64,000 bases of DNA from an uncultured Eubacteriales bacterium. GTDB taxonomy: Bacteria > Bacillota > Clostridia > Oscillospirales > Acutalibacteraceae. The number at the start of each line of letters is the position of its first letter. Position 1 is the first letter of the stretch. This document shows positions 7,443-15,162 of the stretch, piece by piece. Location: NCBI GenBank assembly GCA_900316385.1, contig ONCP01000001.1, forward strand, positions 29,431-93,430. The letters run 5' to 3'. The notes beneath the pieces are model-generated. The model was not told the DNA's origin, searched no databases, and saw nothing but the letters and a program-made list of their open reading frames with translations. Made by a program: the position numbers and the translations under genes.

Positions 7443-8531
7443 TTAAAACAGCCCTAAAAGGTTGATGATGATATAGGCGATAACTCCGAGCCCGACGGTC
7501 AGTCCCGCCATAAGAGCGGCGACTTTCTTGCCATCGATAGGAACGTTTCCGACAAACTTGCCTGTCTGACCGTTCATAGCGAAGGTGTAGTTTTCGTCCT
7601 TATATTTTGTTGTGAGTATCCAAACGGGATAGAGGGCGTATTTCGCCTTACCGTTATTTACGCGGATCGAGCCTCCGCGCGCGGTTACTGTCGCGTAGGG
7701 GAAGTCGATCGTGGAGCGAAGAACGTCCTCGGCGCTGGATTTTACGCGGGTGTTGGCGCGCTCAATGCTCTCGTCAACGCCGACGTCGTATTTATCGGCG
7801 AGGTAGCCCGCGAGGTAAGCGGTCTGGAAATCGACCGCCTCGGAGAAGTTGAACGGCTCGATTGATTCCATAAGATCGTCGGGCATCTGCGAGGAGCCGT
7901 CGACGGGAATGTTCTCGAAGCGCATAGAGCCTTCTCTGAATACGTCGAAGAAGCTGGTCTCGGTGTAGTCGTAGTTCGAATCCGACCAGGTGTGTACGGT
8001 GGTCGCCTCGTAGCTGATCGCCGCGTCGGTGTCGGAGTCAAAGAGCCAGAACGGAACGTAGATACCCTTGATCTCCTCAAGCCTGTTTTCGCTCTTGAAG
8101 GCGCTCGGGGAGAACTTCTTGGAGCTGACGTATTTTTTGAGCGTTTCCTTCGCGTTGTCCTTTGTGTGCTTGAAGGGAATGACGTAGTCTGGCTTGAGCA
8201 TACCCGAGAGCCTTCCCGAGAACACAACGGGGTTTCCGCAGTAGGGGCATTCGGTCGCGGCGGTGTTTTGGTCGCCGACGATCTCGCCGCCGCAGGATTT
8301 GCAGATAAAGACGGACATATTGTCGGTCTCGCCTTCCGCCCATTCGCTTCCTGCGTTTTTGTCCCAATTGAACTCGTCGGGAGCGTCCTCGCTGAGGCGC
8401 TCATCCTTCTTGATGAACGCCTGCGGGTCAAACTCGCTGTCGCAGTAGGGACATTTCATCTTTTGCGCGGTGGCGTCAAAGTTTATCGCGCCGCCGCAAC
8501 AGGGACATTTATATTCAAGAATCTCTGCCAT
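7443..8531 (-). CDS. TFIIB-type zinc-ribbon membrane protein (YdjG-like)
   Basis: 362 residues. Two zinc ribbons stand at the N-terminus: CPCC...CPYC near residues 9-29 and CKSC...CPYC near 76-97. A middle domain of about 200 residues follows, rich in aromatic residues (KGIYVPFWLFD), then a C-terminal transmembrane helix at about 335-358 that would anchor it with the ribbons in the cytoplasm. This order matches B. subtilis YdjG. It sits between the SPFH and TPM genes, 10 nt and 12 nt apart. Its function is unknown beyond partnership in membrane-stress complexes. Confidence 0.7.
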   Translation of the reverse strand: MAEILEYKCPCCGGAINFDATAQKMKCPYCDSEFDPQAFIKKDERLSEDAPDEFNWDKNAGSEWAEGETDNMSVFICKSCGGEIVGDQNTAATECPYCGNPVVFSGRLSGMLKPDYVIPFKHTKDNAKETLKKYVSSKKFSPSAFKSENRLEEIKGIYVPFWLFDSDTDAAISYEATTVHTWSDSNYDYTETSFFDVFREGSMRFENIPVDGSSQMPDDLMESIEPFNFSEAVDFQTAYLAGYLADKYDVGVDESIERANTRVKSSAEDVLRSTIDFPYATVTARGGSIRVNNGKAKYALYPVWILTTKYKDENYTFAMNGQTGKFVGNVPIDGKKVAALMAGLTVGLGVIAYIIINLLGLF

Positions 8532-8541
8532 AGTAAGTACC

Positions 8542-9873
8542 TTAGATTATATCGTTGTCGTCGAAGATATCTCCGCATTCGGGACAGAATTTCGGAGGAT
8601 TCTTCGGATCGGCGGGTTCCCAGCCGCACTTGTCGCACTTGTAAAGCGGAGCGCCCTCGGGCTTTTTGGAGCCGCATTCCTGACAGAATTTGCCGAGGTT
8701 GACAGCGCCGCACTTGCATGTCCAGCCCTTCTGCTCCTCGGGCTTTTTGGTGCCGCACTCGGGACAGAATTTGCCTGTCGCCGTCGCGCCGCAGGAGGGA
8801 CATTTCCAGCCGTTAGCCGCGGGAGCCGCCTGCTGCGGAGCCTGCTGCTGAGACTGAGCCTGCTGCTGAGCCGCCATACCGTAGAGCGCCTGCGGATTGA
8901 AGCCGCCTGCGTTCATAGCCATACCCATTCCGACGAAGCCGCCCATAGCGCCGCCCTTGTTCTCGGCGGCCTTGCGCATAGCGTCCGCCTGAGCGCCGAC
9001 CAGAGTACCGCCTGCCATCGAGGGATCGCGGAGCATTCCCGCTCTCTGAGCCTCTTTGATCATAGCCATATCCTCGTCGGGGAGGTTGATGGGGTTCATC
9101 GCTATCGATACAACGCTGATACCTCTCAGATCCGACCATTTGGCGGTGAGGGTGCTGTTCATCGCGTCGCACAGATCGTTGACGTGACCGGGGATCTGGT
9201 TGGGACGGATCTCCTTGTCGCTCAGGATCGCGAAGCCCGGCTGGAGAGCCGAGGTGAACTCGGTCTTGAGCTGAGAGTCGATCTCACTGCGCTTGTAGTC
9301 CTCGCTTACGTTACCGCAAACGTTGGTGTAGAAAAGAAGCGGATTTGTGATTTTGTAGGAATAAACGCCGCTGCAGCGAACGGAAACATCGAGGTCGAGT
9401 CCGATCTTGCTGTCCACAACGCGGAAGAGGATCGGGTTGGGAGTGCCGAACTTATTGTCGATGATCTCCTTGGTGTTGAAGTAGTAAACGCGCTGATCCT
9501 TAGCGGGGTCGCCGCCGAAGGTGAAACGCTTTCCGATGGTCTTGAAGGTTTCCTTGATGCTGTTGCCGAGCTTGCCCGCGAAGATAGAGGGCTCGGTGGA
9601 GGTGTCGTAGATGAACTCGCCGGGATCGGCGCATACCTCAACGATCTTGCCCTGCTCGACAATGATCATACACTGTCCGTCGGCTACCGCGATAACGGAG
9701 CCGTTGGAGATGATGTTGTCGTTGCCGCGCGTGTTCGAGCTTCTGCCCGAAATGCGCTTCTGTCCCTTTACTACGAGAGTGTTCTTGTCGATACTGTCGC
9801 AGTAGAAGAATTCTTTCCATTGATCAGCCAGGGTGCCGCCTAAGGCGCCCAGACCTGCTCTGATTAATCCCAT
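8542..9873 (-). CDS. SPFH-domain protein with C-terminal zinc ribbons (YdjI-like)
   Basis: 443 residues, first gene of the unit, started at ATG behind AGGAG. An SPFH/band-7-like domain covers about 30-290 (FFYCDSIDKNTLVVKG, SVIAVADGQCMIIVEQGKIVEV). An Ala/Gln/Gly/Met-rich linker (300-345) precedes three zinc ribbons: CPSC...CPEC, CKC...CQEC and CDKC...CPEC. B. subtilis YdjI has the same plan and helps bring PspA to the membrane. No pspA-like gene adjoins here, so the complex may use a distant or different partner. Confidence 0.75.
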   Translation of the reverse strand: MGLIRAGLGALGGTLADQWKEFFYCDSIDKNTLVVKGQKRISGRSSNTRGNDNIISNGSVIAVADGQCMIIVEQGKIVEVCADPGEFIYDTSTEPSIFAGKLGNSIKETFKTIGKRFTFGGDPAKDQRVYYFNTKEIIDNKFGTPNPILFRVVDSKIGLDLDVSVRCSGVYSYKITNPLLFYTNVCGNVSEDYKRSEIDSQLKTEFTSALQPGFAILSDKEIRPNQIPGHVNDLCDAMNSTLTAKWSDLRGISVVSIAMNPINLPDEDMAMIKEAQRAGMLRDPSMAGGTLVGAQADAMRKAAENKGGAMGGFVGMGMAMNAGGFNPQALYGMAAQQQAQSQQQAPQQAAPAANGWKCPSCGATATGKFCPECGTKKPEEQKGWTCKCGAVNLGKFCQECGSKKPEGAPLYKCDKCGWEPADPKNPPKFCPECGDIFDDNDII

Positions 9874-9913
9874 ATGTAAAACTCCTTTCGGTCATTCGAC
9901 CATTGTTAAATAC

Positions 9914-9942
9914 ATTATAATATATTTGAAAATCTTTGTCAC
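9914..9942 (-). promoter_or_regulatory. Promoter of the SPFH/zinc-ribbon/TPM operon
   Basis: Minus strand -35 GTGACA, 17-nt spacer, -10 TATAAT. The predicted start is about 35 nt before the ATG. Confidence 0.7.
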
Positions 9943-10010
9943 TAGCACATTTGACGGCTGAGCCCAAAATACTGCACAAAATTGAAGCTGATTTTTTGTG
10001 TATAACGACA

Positions 10011-10290
10011 GTGGAAAGAAAGTTGAAGGTTGAAAACGGAAAGTGGAAAGTTGTTTTTAAAGTAAAAAAGTGAAAAGAATGAAATAGTGAAAAATGTCGG
10101 TCGGGGAGAAACGTTCGAGGGAAACAATACGTTCGTATCCCGAATGTATTCTTATTGTGCTAAACTTATTAAATCAAACAGTATAAACAGTATTATATCT
10201 TTTATAAATAGTTCGGGCACCGATTTTTATACTGATCCGACTTATGAACTCGACCATCATTTTTAATGTTTCATATTTCATATTTAATGT
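10011..10290. repeat. Composite intergenic repeat, copy A
   Basis: The gene-free interval 9874-10372 holds a purine-rich tract of GTTGAA/GTGGAAAG units (about 10011-10055). About 150 nt on follows ATAAATAGTTCGGGCACCGATTT with CCGACTTATGAACTCGAC (10205-10252; read in parts), then AT-rich TTTCATAT repeats. The same parts in the same order recur at 13384-13690. No ORF or tRNA is seen. Confidence 0.7.
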
Positions 10291-10330
10291 TTAAAGCTTT
10301 CTCATTTTCCGCGTGCGACGCGGATAAATA

Positions 10331-10356
10331 AAAAAGGCTGCCGAAGCAGCCTTTTT
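10331..10356 (-). terminator. Terminator of gap
   Basis: Stem AAAAAGGCTGC / GCAGCCTTTTT, loop CGAA, 17 nt after the gap stop codon. Confidence 0.88.
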
Positions 10357-10372
10357 ATTGAAATTGATGTGA

Positions 10373-11404
10373 TCAGCCTAACTCAGCAAAGTACTTGATC
10401 GTACGAACCATCTGGCTGGTGTAGGAGTTCTCGTTGTCGTACCAGGAAACAACCTGAACCTCATAGAGGCCGTCGCCGATCTCGGCAACCATTGTCTGGG
10501 TAGCGTCAAAGAGTGAGCCGTAGGTCATACCGATAACGTCGGAAGAAACGATCGGATCCTCGTTGTAGCCGAAGGAAGCGGAAGCGGCAGCTTTCATAGC
10601 GGCGTTGATGCCCTCAACCGTAACGTTCTCGCCCTTAACAACAGCTGTAAGGATAGTTGTGGAGCCTGTGGGAACAGGAACACGCTGTGCGGAGCCGATG
10701 AGCTTGCCGTTGAGCTCGGGGATTACAAGGCCGATAGCCTTGGCAGCGCCTGTGGAGTTGGGAACGATGTTGGCAGCGCCCGCTCTTGCTCTTCTGAGGT
10801 CGCCCTTTCTGTGGGGACCGTCGAGGATCATCTGGTCGCCTGTGTAAGCGTGGATAGTGCTCATGATACCGCTCTGGATCTCGGCATACTTGTTAAGAGT
10901 ATCAGCCATGGGAGCGAGGCAGTTTGTGGTACAGGAAGCGGCGGAGATAATCTTGTCCTCGGGAGTGAGGGTATCCTCGTTAACGGAGAATACAACTGTG
11001 GGGAGGTCCTTGCCCGCGGGAGCGGAGATAACGACCTTCTTGGCGCCTGCGTCAATGTGAGCCTGGCTCTTAGCCTTGGAGCAGTAGAAGCCTGTGCACT
11101 CTAATACAACGTCAACACCGAGCTCGCCCCAGGGAAGCTCAGCAGCGTTGGGCTTAGCGTAAATTGTGATTTCCTTACCGTCAACGATGATGGAGTTCTC
11201 GCCTGCCTCAACAGTGTGGAGACCCTCGCCGATAGTACCGCAGTAGCCCTTCTGAGCTGTGTCGTACTTGAGAAGGTTAGCGAGCATTTTGGGATCTGTA
11301 AGATCGTTGATAGCTACAACCTCATAGCCCTCTGCGCCGAACATCTGTCTGAACGCGAGACGGCCGATACGACCGAAACCGTTAATAGCAACTTTTACTG
11401 ACAT
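10373..11404 (-). CDS. gap: Glyceraldehyde-3-phosphate dehydrogenase, type I
   Basis: 343 residues. It oxidises glyceraldehyde 3-phosphate to 1,3-bisphosphoglycerate with NAD+ in cytoplasmic glycolysis. The Rossmann start is [14 protein letters not shown]. The catalytic Cys is in [12 protein letters not shown], the partner His in [15 protein letters not shown], and the phosphate site has [14 protein letters not shown]. The C-terminus has [15 protein letters not shown]. An asparagine-aspartate pair at the cofactor loop (INDLTD) favours NAD. It starts behind AGGAGG and is monocistronic with its own promoter and terminator. Codon use is strongly biased, as expected for a highly expressed gene. 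Confidence 0.97.
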   Translation of the reverse strand: MSVKVAINGFGRIGRLAFRQMFGAEGYEVVAINDLTDPKMLANLLKYDTAQKGYCGTIGEGLHTVEAGENSIIVDGKEITIYAKPNAAELPWGELGVDVVLECTGFYCSKAKSQAHIDAGAKKVVISAPAGKDLPTVVFSVNEDTLTPEDKIISAASCTTNCLAPMADTLNKYAEIQSGIMSTIHAYTGDQMILDGPHRKGDLRRARAGAANIVPNSTGAAKAIGLVIPELNGKLIGSAQRVPVPTGSTTILTAVVKGENVTVEGINAAMKAAASASFGYNEDPIVSSDVIGMTYGSLFDATQTMVAEIGDGLYEVQVVSWYDNENSYTSQMVRTIKYFAELG

Positions 11405-11439
11405 AATAATACGTCCTCCTTTATTTTTAGGTTATTTTT

Positions 11440-11468
11440 ATTATATTGTATTTTACACGAGAATGCAA
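11440..11468 (-). promoter_or_regulatory. Promoter of gap
   Basis: Minus strand -35 TTGCAT, 17 nt, -10 TATAAT. The AGGAGG ribosome binding site follows about 25 nt downstream. Confidence 0.75.
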
Positions 11469-11540
11469 GAGTAAAAATGGCAGTTTTTGAAAAAACCTAC
11501 AAATAATCGGTGCGCTCGTCGGCGAATCGTTAAAAAATCC

Positions 11541-11569
11541 TTGACATTTGAGTGAATTTCAGTTACTAT
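11541..11569 (+). promoter_or_regulatory. Promoter of rny
   Basis: TTGACA, 17 nt, TACTAT. The leader to the rny ATG is about 205 nt. It holds a small stem (CCGCGT/ACGCGG, about 11584-11605) and a CCCGTTTCGGG loop near 11680. Confidence 0.65.
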
Positions 11570-11781
11570 ATTATATGTATAATTCCGCGTAAAAAAAGAA
11601 CGCGGGTGAGTACTTTTTAATCAGACTCGAAAGAGCCGTTATTTATAGATATTTTGTATTGAGTAATTATCTCGCAATCCCGTTTCGGGTTCAAAATATT
11701 GTTACAAAAATTGAATATCTTGCTTAACGGCACCGAGGTTGATTTTGATTTAGATTTTATCAAATTCAAGGAGGTGTCAGG

Positions 11782-13335
11782 ATGCCGCTTGTATTAGCAA
11801 TTATTTTGATTGCAGCCGCCGCGGTCGTTTCGGGAGGCGCGTTCTTCTTTATCGGAATGACGTATCGCAAAAACGTGGCGGAAAAACAAATTGGCAGCGC
11901 TGAACAGGAAGCCAACAAGATCGTATCCGAGGCGATGAAAACCGCCGAAGCGCGAAAAAAAGAGGCGATCTTGGAGGGTAAGGACGAAATCCACCGCCTG
12001 CGCAACGAGAGCGAAAAGGAAATCTCCGACCGCAGACGTGAGGTCCAGCGTCAGGAAAGACGCATTCAGCAGAAAGAAGAAAACCTTGACAAAAAGATGA
12101 ACAATCTTGAGAACAAGGAAGAAAAGGTGCAGAAGAAGCTGCGCGAGGCCGAGGCTAAGGTGGCTGAGGTGGAGCAGGTCAAAAAGAGCCAGTTCGAAAT
12201 GCTCGAGCGTATTTCGGGCTTCACCGCGGATCAGGCAAAGGCGTATCTTCTTGAGCAGCTCGATCAGGAGCTCAACCACGAGAAATCCGTCAAGATCCTC
12301 GCCTATGAGGAGGAGCTCAAGGAGGACAGCGAAAGACTCGCCAGAAAGATCATCTCGCTCGCTATCCAGCGTCTCGCCGCGGATCAGGTTTCGGAGGCTA
12401 CCGTTTCCGTCGTAGCTCTTCCCAACGATGAGATGAAGGGACGCATCATCGGACGCGAGGGTCGCAATATCCGCGCGATCGAGAACGCCACGGGCGTCGA
12501 TCTTATTATCGACGATACCCCCGAGGCTATCACGGTTTCCTGCTTTGAGCCCGTAAGGCGCGAGATCGCAAGAGTCGCGCTTGAAAAGCTTATCGCGGAC
12601 GGAAGGATCCATCCCGCGAGAATCGAAGAAATGATAGAAAAATCCCGCCGCGAGGTCGAGCACAAGATCAAGCAGTCGGGTGAGAGAGCCGTGCTTGACA
12701 CGGGTCTGAGGGGTATCCACCCCGAGCTCGTCAAGCTCCTCGGAAAGCTCAGATACCGCACAAGCTACGGTCAGAATGTTCTGGATCACTCCCTCGAGGT
12801 CGCTTATATCTCGGGTATGATCGCTTCCGAGCTCGGTATCGATCCCACGACCGCCAAACGCGCGGGTCTGCTCCACGATATCGGCAAGGCGCTTGATCAC
12901 GAGATGGAGGGAAGCCACGTTGAGCTCGGCGTAGAGGTCGCCAGAAAGTATAAGGAGAGCGACGCGGTAGTTCACGCTATCCAGGCTCATCACGGAGACG
13001 TCGAGGCAAAGACTGTCGTAGCCTGTATCGTTCAGGCAGCGGACGCTATCTCCGCCGCCAGACCCGGCGCTAGACGCGAAAACCTTGAGAACTACATCAA
13101 GAGACTCCAGAAGCTGGAGGAGGTCGCGTCCTCGTTCAAGGGCGTAGAGAGCTCCTACGCGATCCAGGCAGGCCGCGAGATCCGCATTATGGTTAAGCCC
13201 GAGGTCGTAAAGGACGAGCGTATGGTTCCGCTCGCCAGAGAGATCTGCAAGAAAATCGAGGAGGACCTCGAGTATCCCGGTCAGATCAAGGTCAATATCA
13301 TCCGCGAAGCGCGCGCTGTCGACTTCGCAAAATAA
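11782..13335 (+). CDS. rny: Ribonuclease Y
   Basis: 517 residues. A membrane-anchored endoribonuclease that starts mRNA decay. An N-terminal transmembrane helix (about 5-25) leads into a long charged coiled coil (about 30-190). A KH domain follows ([21 protein letters not shown], about 213-240; read in parts), then an HD domain with the [10 protein letters not shown] metal site near 370. The C-terminal extension has [11 protein letters not shown]. Length and order match the family. GGAGGTG precedes the ATG. It is monocistronic with a strong terminator. Confidence 0.97.
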   Translation: MPLVLAIILIAAAAVVSGGAFFFIGMTYRKNVAEKQIGSAEQEANKIVSEAMKTAEARKKEAILEGKDEIHRLRNESEKEISDRRREVQRQERRIQQKEENLDKKMNNLENKEEKVQKKLREAEAKVAEVEQVKKSQFEMLERISGFTADQAKAYLLEQLDQELNHEKSVKILAYEEELKEDSERLARKIISLAIQRLAADQVSEATVSVVALPNDEMKGRIIGREGRNIRAIENATGVDLIIDDTPEAITVSCFEPVRREIARVALEKLIADGRIHPARIEEMIEKSRREVEHKIKQSGERAVLDTGLRGIHPELVKLLGKLRYRTSYGQNVLDHSLEVAYISGMIASELGIDPTTAKRAGLLHDIGKALDHEMEGSHVELGVEVARKYKESDAVVHAIQAHHGDVEAKTVVACIVQAADAISAARPGARRENLENYIKRLQKLEEVASSFKGVESSYAIQAGREIRIMVKPEVVKDERMVPLAREICKKIEEDLEYPGQIKVNIIREARAVDFAK

Positions 13336-13345
13336 ACACAAAAGC

Positions 13346-13379
13346 AAAAGGATCGTTCCTGTCGGGGCGATCCTTTTTT
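13346..13379 (+). terminator. Terminator of rny
   Basis: Stem AAAAGGATCG / CGATCCTTTTTT, loop TTCCTGTCGGGG. Confidence 0.85.
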
Positions 13380-13383
13380 GCAG

Positions 13384-13690
13384 CGGTTGGTTGAAAGTTG
13401 AAAGTGGAAAGTGGAAAGTTTTTTGAAATGAGAAAGAAGAAAGGAGAAATAAAGGTCGGGAAACAAAATGCAGTTCACAGTCGCCGCTCCGCTCCGTGAC
13501 CCCCTCAGTCGCCTATCGGCGACAGCTCCCCCAAGGTGGAGCCAAGTAGTCTGCCTTTACCTTTACGTCAGATGAATCGACTGTTTCTCTTTAACAAAAT
13601 TACATCTATTATAAATAGCTCGGGCACCGATTTGTGAGAAAAAACCGACTTATGGACTCGACAACCATTTCTCATTTCTCATTTCTCATT
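13384..13690. repeat. Composite intergenic repeat, copy B
   Basis: The gene-free interval 13336-13718 repeats the organisation of 10011-10290. A GTTGAAAG/GTGGAAAG tract lies at about 13386-13425 and a GAGAAATAAAGGTCGGGAAAC segment (read in parts) follows. ATAAATAGCTCGGGCACCGATTT and CCGACTTATGGACTCGAC stand at about 13610-13662, then a CTCATTT microsatellite. A second repeat (13480-13545) sits inside it. Confidence 0.7.
13480..13545. repeat. GC-rich palindromic repeat common in gut Clostridia
   Basis: Core CCCCCTCAGTCGCC-tat-CGGCGACAGCTCCCCC followed by AAGGTGGAGCCAAG. The inner GTCGCC/GGCGAC forms a hairpin. From memory, this core is a frequent intergenic repeat in Faecalibacterium/Ruminococcus-type genomes. 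Only one copy is present here. Confidence 0.55.
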
Positions 13691-13718
13691 TTTTCTTCAA
13701 CTGACTACTGACTACTAA

Positions 13719-14597
13719 CTACCGATTACTGTTCGGATAGTCCCAATCGGGGATATATCTTTCGTCAGCGGAGCTCAGCTCCTGAACAAAGCCGTCCAAA
13801 TCAAGCTCAAACAGCCGTTGCTTTACCTTTTCGTATTCGCGCGCGGTTATTTTTCGGTTGAGCTTTTCGTGCTCCTTCGCCTTGTATACGGGCGTGTACT
13901 GTCCCATCAGGCTCACAAGCGCGCCGCCGAAGCGTTCGGCGATTTTCTCGAGCACAGCTATTGAGTTTTTAGTGTGGTTAGGCAGCACGAGATGGCGTAT
14001 TATCACGCCTTTTCTCATCATTCCGTCGTCGTCAAACCGCGGACTGCCTGTCTGGCGGAGCATCTCCGTGATCGCTGATTCGGCTGTCTCGGTGTATTTT
14101 TCCGCCTGCGAGTAAGCTTGAGCGAGAGAATCGTCGGCGTACTTGAAGTCGGGCAGATAAATGTCGATCAGACCCTCCAGCGTTTTCAGCGTCTCAACGC
14201 TTTCGTAGCCCGAGGAGTTGTAAACGATCGGAACGCTCGGACGGTATATTCCCAAGGCTCTGACGATCGACGGGACATAAGGCGTGGGGGAAACCAGATT
14301 GATATTGTGAACGCCGAGGCTCTCAAGCCTTTTGAACTCGTCGGCAAGCTCGCTTGCGGTGAGGAAGCTGCCCTTTCCGCCCGCGGAGATCTCGTGATTC
14401 TGGCAGAATACGCACCTCATTGTACAGCCAGAGAAGAACACGGCGCCGCTGCCGTTTTTGCCGCTCAGACACGGCTCCTCCCACATATGCGGCGCGATCC
14501 TCGCGACCTTCGGTATAGTCCCGAGTCCGCAAAAGCCCGCCCCCTCGCGCTCTTCTCGCCGCGCAAAGCATTTTCGGGGACACAAATTACAAATCAT
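13719..14597 (-). CDS. Radical SAM protein, PflA/PflX-like activase
   Basis: 292 residues from the ATG behind GAGG (6-nt spacing); the frame extends upstream to 14663 but lacks a ribosome binding site there. An N-terminal CNLCPRKC motif may hold an auxiliary metal. The radical SAM CxxxCxxC appears as SGCTMRCVFCQNHEIS at about 60. The remainder (PDFKYADDSLA, RHLVLPNH, LMGQYTP) matches the PflX/AmmeMemoRadiSam-neighbour group. It should cleave SAM to a 5'-deoxyadenosyl radical; the target protein or substrate is unknown. No glycyl-radical enzyme is nearby. The gene is flanked by repeat DNA. Confidence 0.8.
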   Translation of the reverse strand: MICNLCPRKCFARREEREGAGFCGLGTIPKVARIAPHMWEEPCLSGKNGSGAVFFSGCTMRCVFCQNHEISAGGKGSFLTASELADEFKRLESLGVHNINLVSPTPYVPSIVRALGIYRPSVPIVYNSSGYESVETLKTLEGLIDIYLPDFKYADDSLAQAYSQAEKYTETAESAITEMLRQTGSPRFDDDGMMRKGVIIRHLVLPNHTKNSIAVLEKIAERFGGALVSLMGQYTPVYKAKEHEKLNRKITAREYEKVKQRLFELDLDGFVQELSSADERYIPDWDYPNSNR

Positions 14598-14684
14598 AGT
14601 CAACCTCGCTCGTATGGATTTGCTCAAATTATACACCGCCACGAGCCTTTCGGTCAAGGGCAAGGGAATGTTTATCGGCCGCCG

Positions 14685-14888
14685 TTACAGAAGGTTATCC
14701 CTGTCGCTGAGAAATTCCTCGAGCGCGTCGTCAAGATGCTCGGGGCGGAGCTTCGCCTTGTTCAGCAGCCGAACGAACCGTTCGATAGCCTCCCTGTTCG
14801 GGGTAAGGTCGGGGATCTGTGTTTTTGTTGTAATAAGCAGACCGTAGCCCTCCGAGAGCTTCGGCGCAAGAACACTGTATACCGTCAT
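14685..14888 (-). CDS. Small conserved protein (DUF6514-like)
   Basis: 67 residues with GAGG 6 nt or so before ATG. It has a hydrophobic/aromatic start (VYSVLAPKLSEGYGLLIT) and a C-terminal helix with RPEHLDDALEEFL. The pattern N-x-x-x-L-x-P-x-H-L-x-D-x-x-x-x-F-L recalls the short DUF6514 family of Clostridia. Its function is unknown. It lies 87 nt upstream of the radical SAM gene on the same strand and may share its transcript. Confidence 0.55.
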   Translation of the reverse strand: MTVYSVLAPKLSEGYGLLITTKTQIPDLTPNREAIERFVRLLNKAKLRPEHLDDALEEFLSDRDNLL

Positions 14889-15048
14889 AACTCGCCTCGC
14901 GGATCATAAATGTGAATATTCGCCACAATCATAGTATACACTATTTTCACCGCTTGTCAATAGGTTTTCAAAAATTAATCAGTCTTAACTTAATATTATT
15001 GAGTTTAGCCGCCGCTATCATCATTATGCACAAAAAATGACCTCAAAT

Positions 15049-15078
15049 TTCGTTATAGGCGGTTCGTTATAATTCTGT
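15049..15078 (+). promoter_or_regulatory. Candidate operator upstream of pullulanase
   Basis: TTCGTTATA occurs twice 14 nt apart (15049-15057 and 15063-15071). The second copy lies in TTCGTTATAATTCTGT (15063-15078), which is identical to 38594-38609 upstream of the alpha-amylase. It sits 10 nt before the promoter -35. Confidence 0.45.
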
Positions 15079-15087
15079 AAAAGAATA

Positions 15088-15116
15088 TTGACATTCGCTT
15101 AATTTGGTATGATAAT
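15088..15116 (+). promoter_or_regulatory. Promoter of pullulanase
   Basis: TTGACA, 17 nt, GATAAT, about 45 nt before the ATG. Confidence 0.65.
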
Positions 15117-15162
15117 AACTACAAATGCTTTCATATTAAAAGCAAATTTAGGAGTTGATTTT

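Noticed and set aside
11794..13347. 517-codon frame on the minus strand opposite rny
   Set aside because: It is the antisense shadow of rny, with no ribosome binding site and hydrophobic low-complexity content.
14598..14663. Extended start of the radical SAM gene
   Set aside because: No ribosome binding site; the N-terminal CxxC motif of the family starts right after the ATG at 14597.
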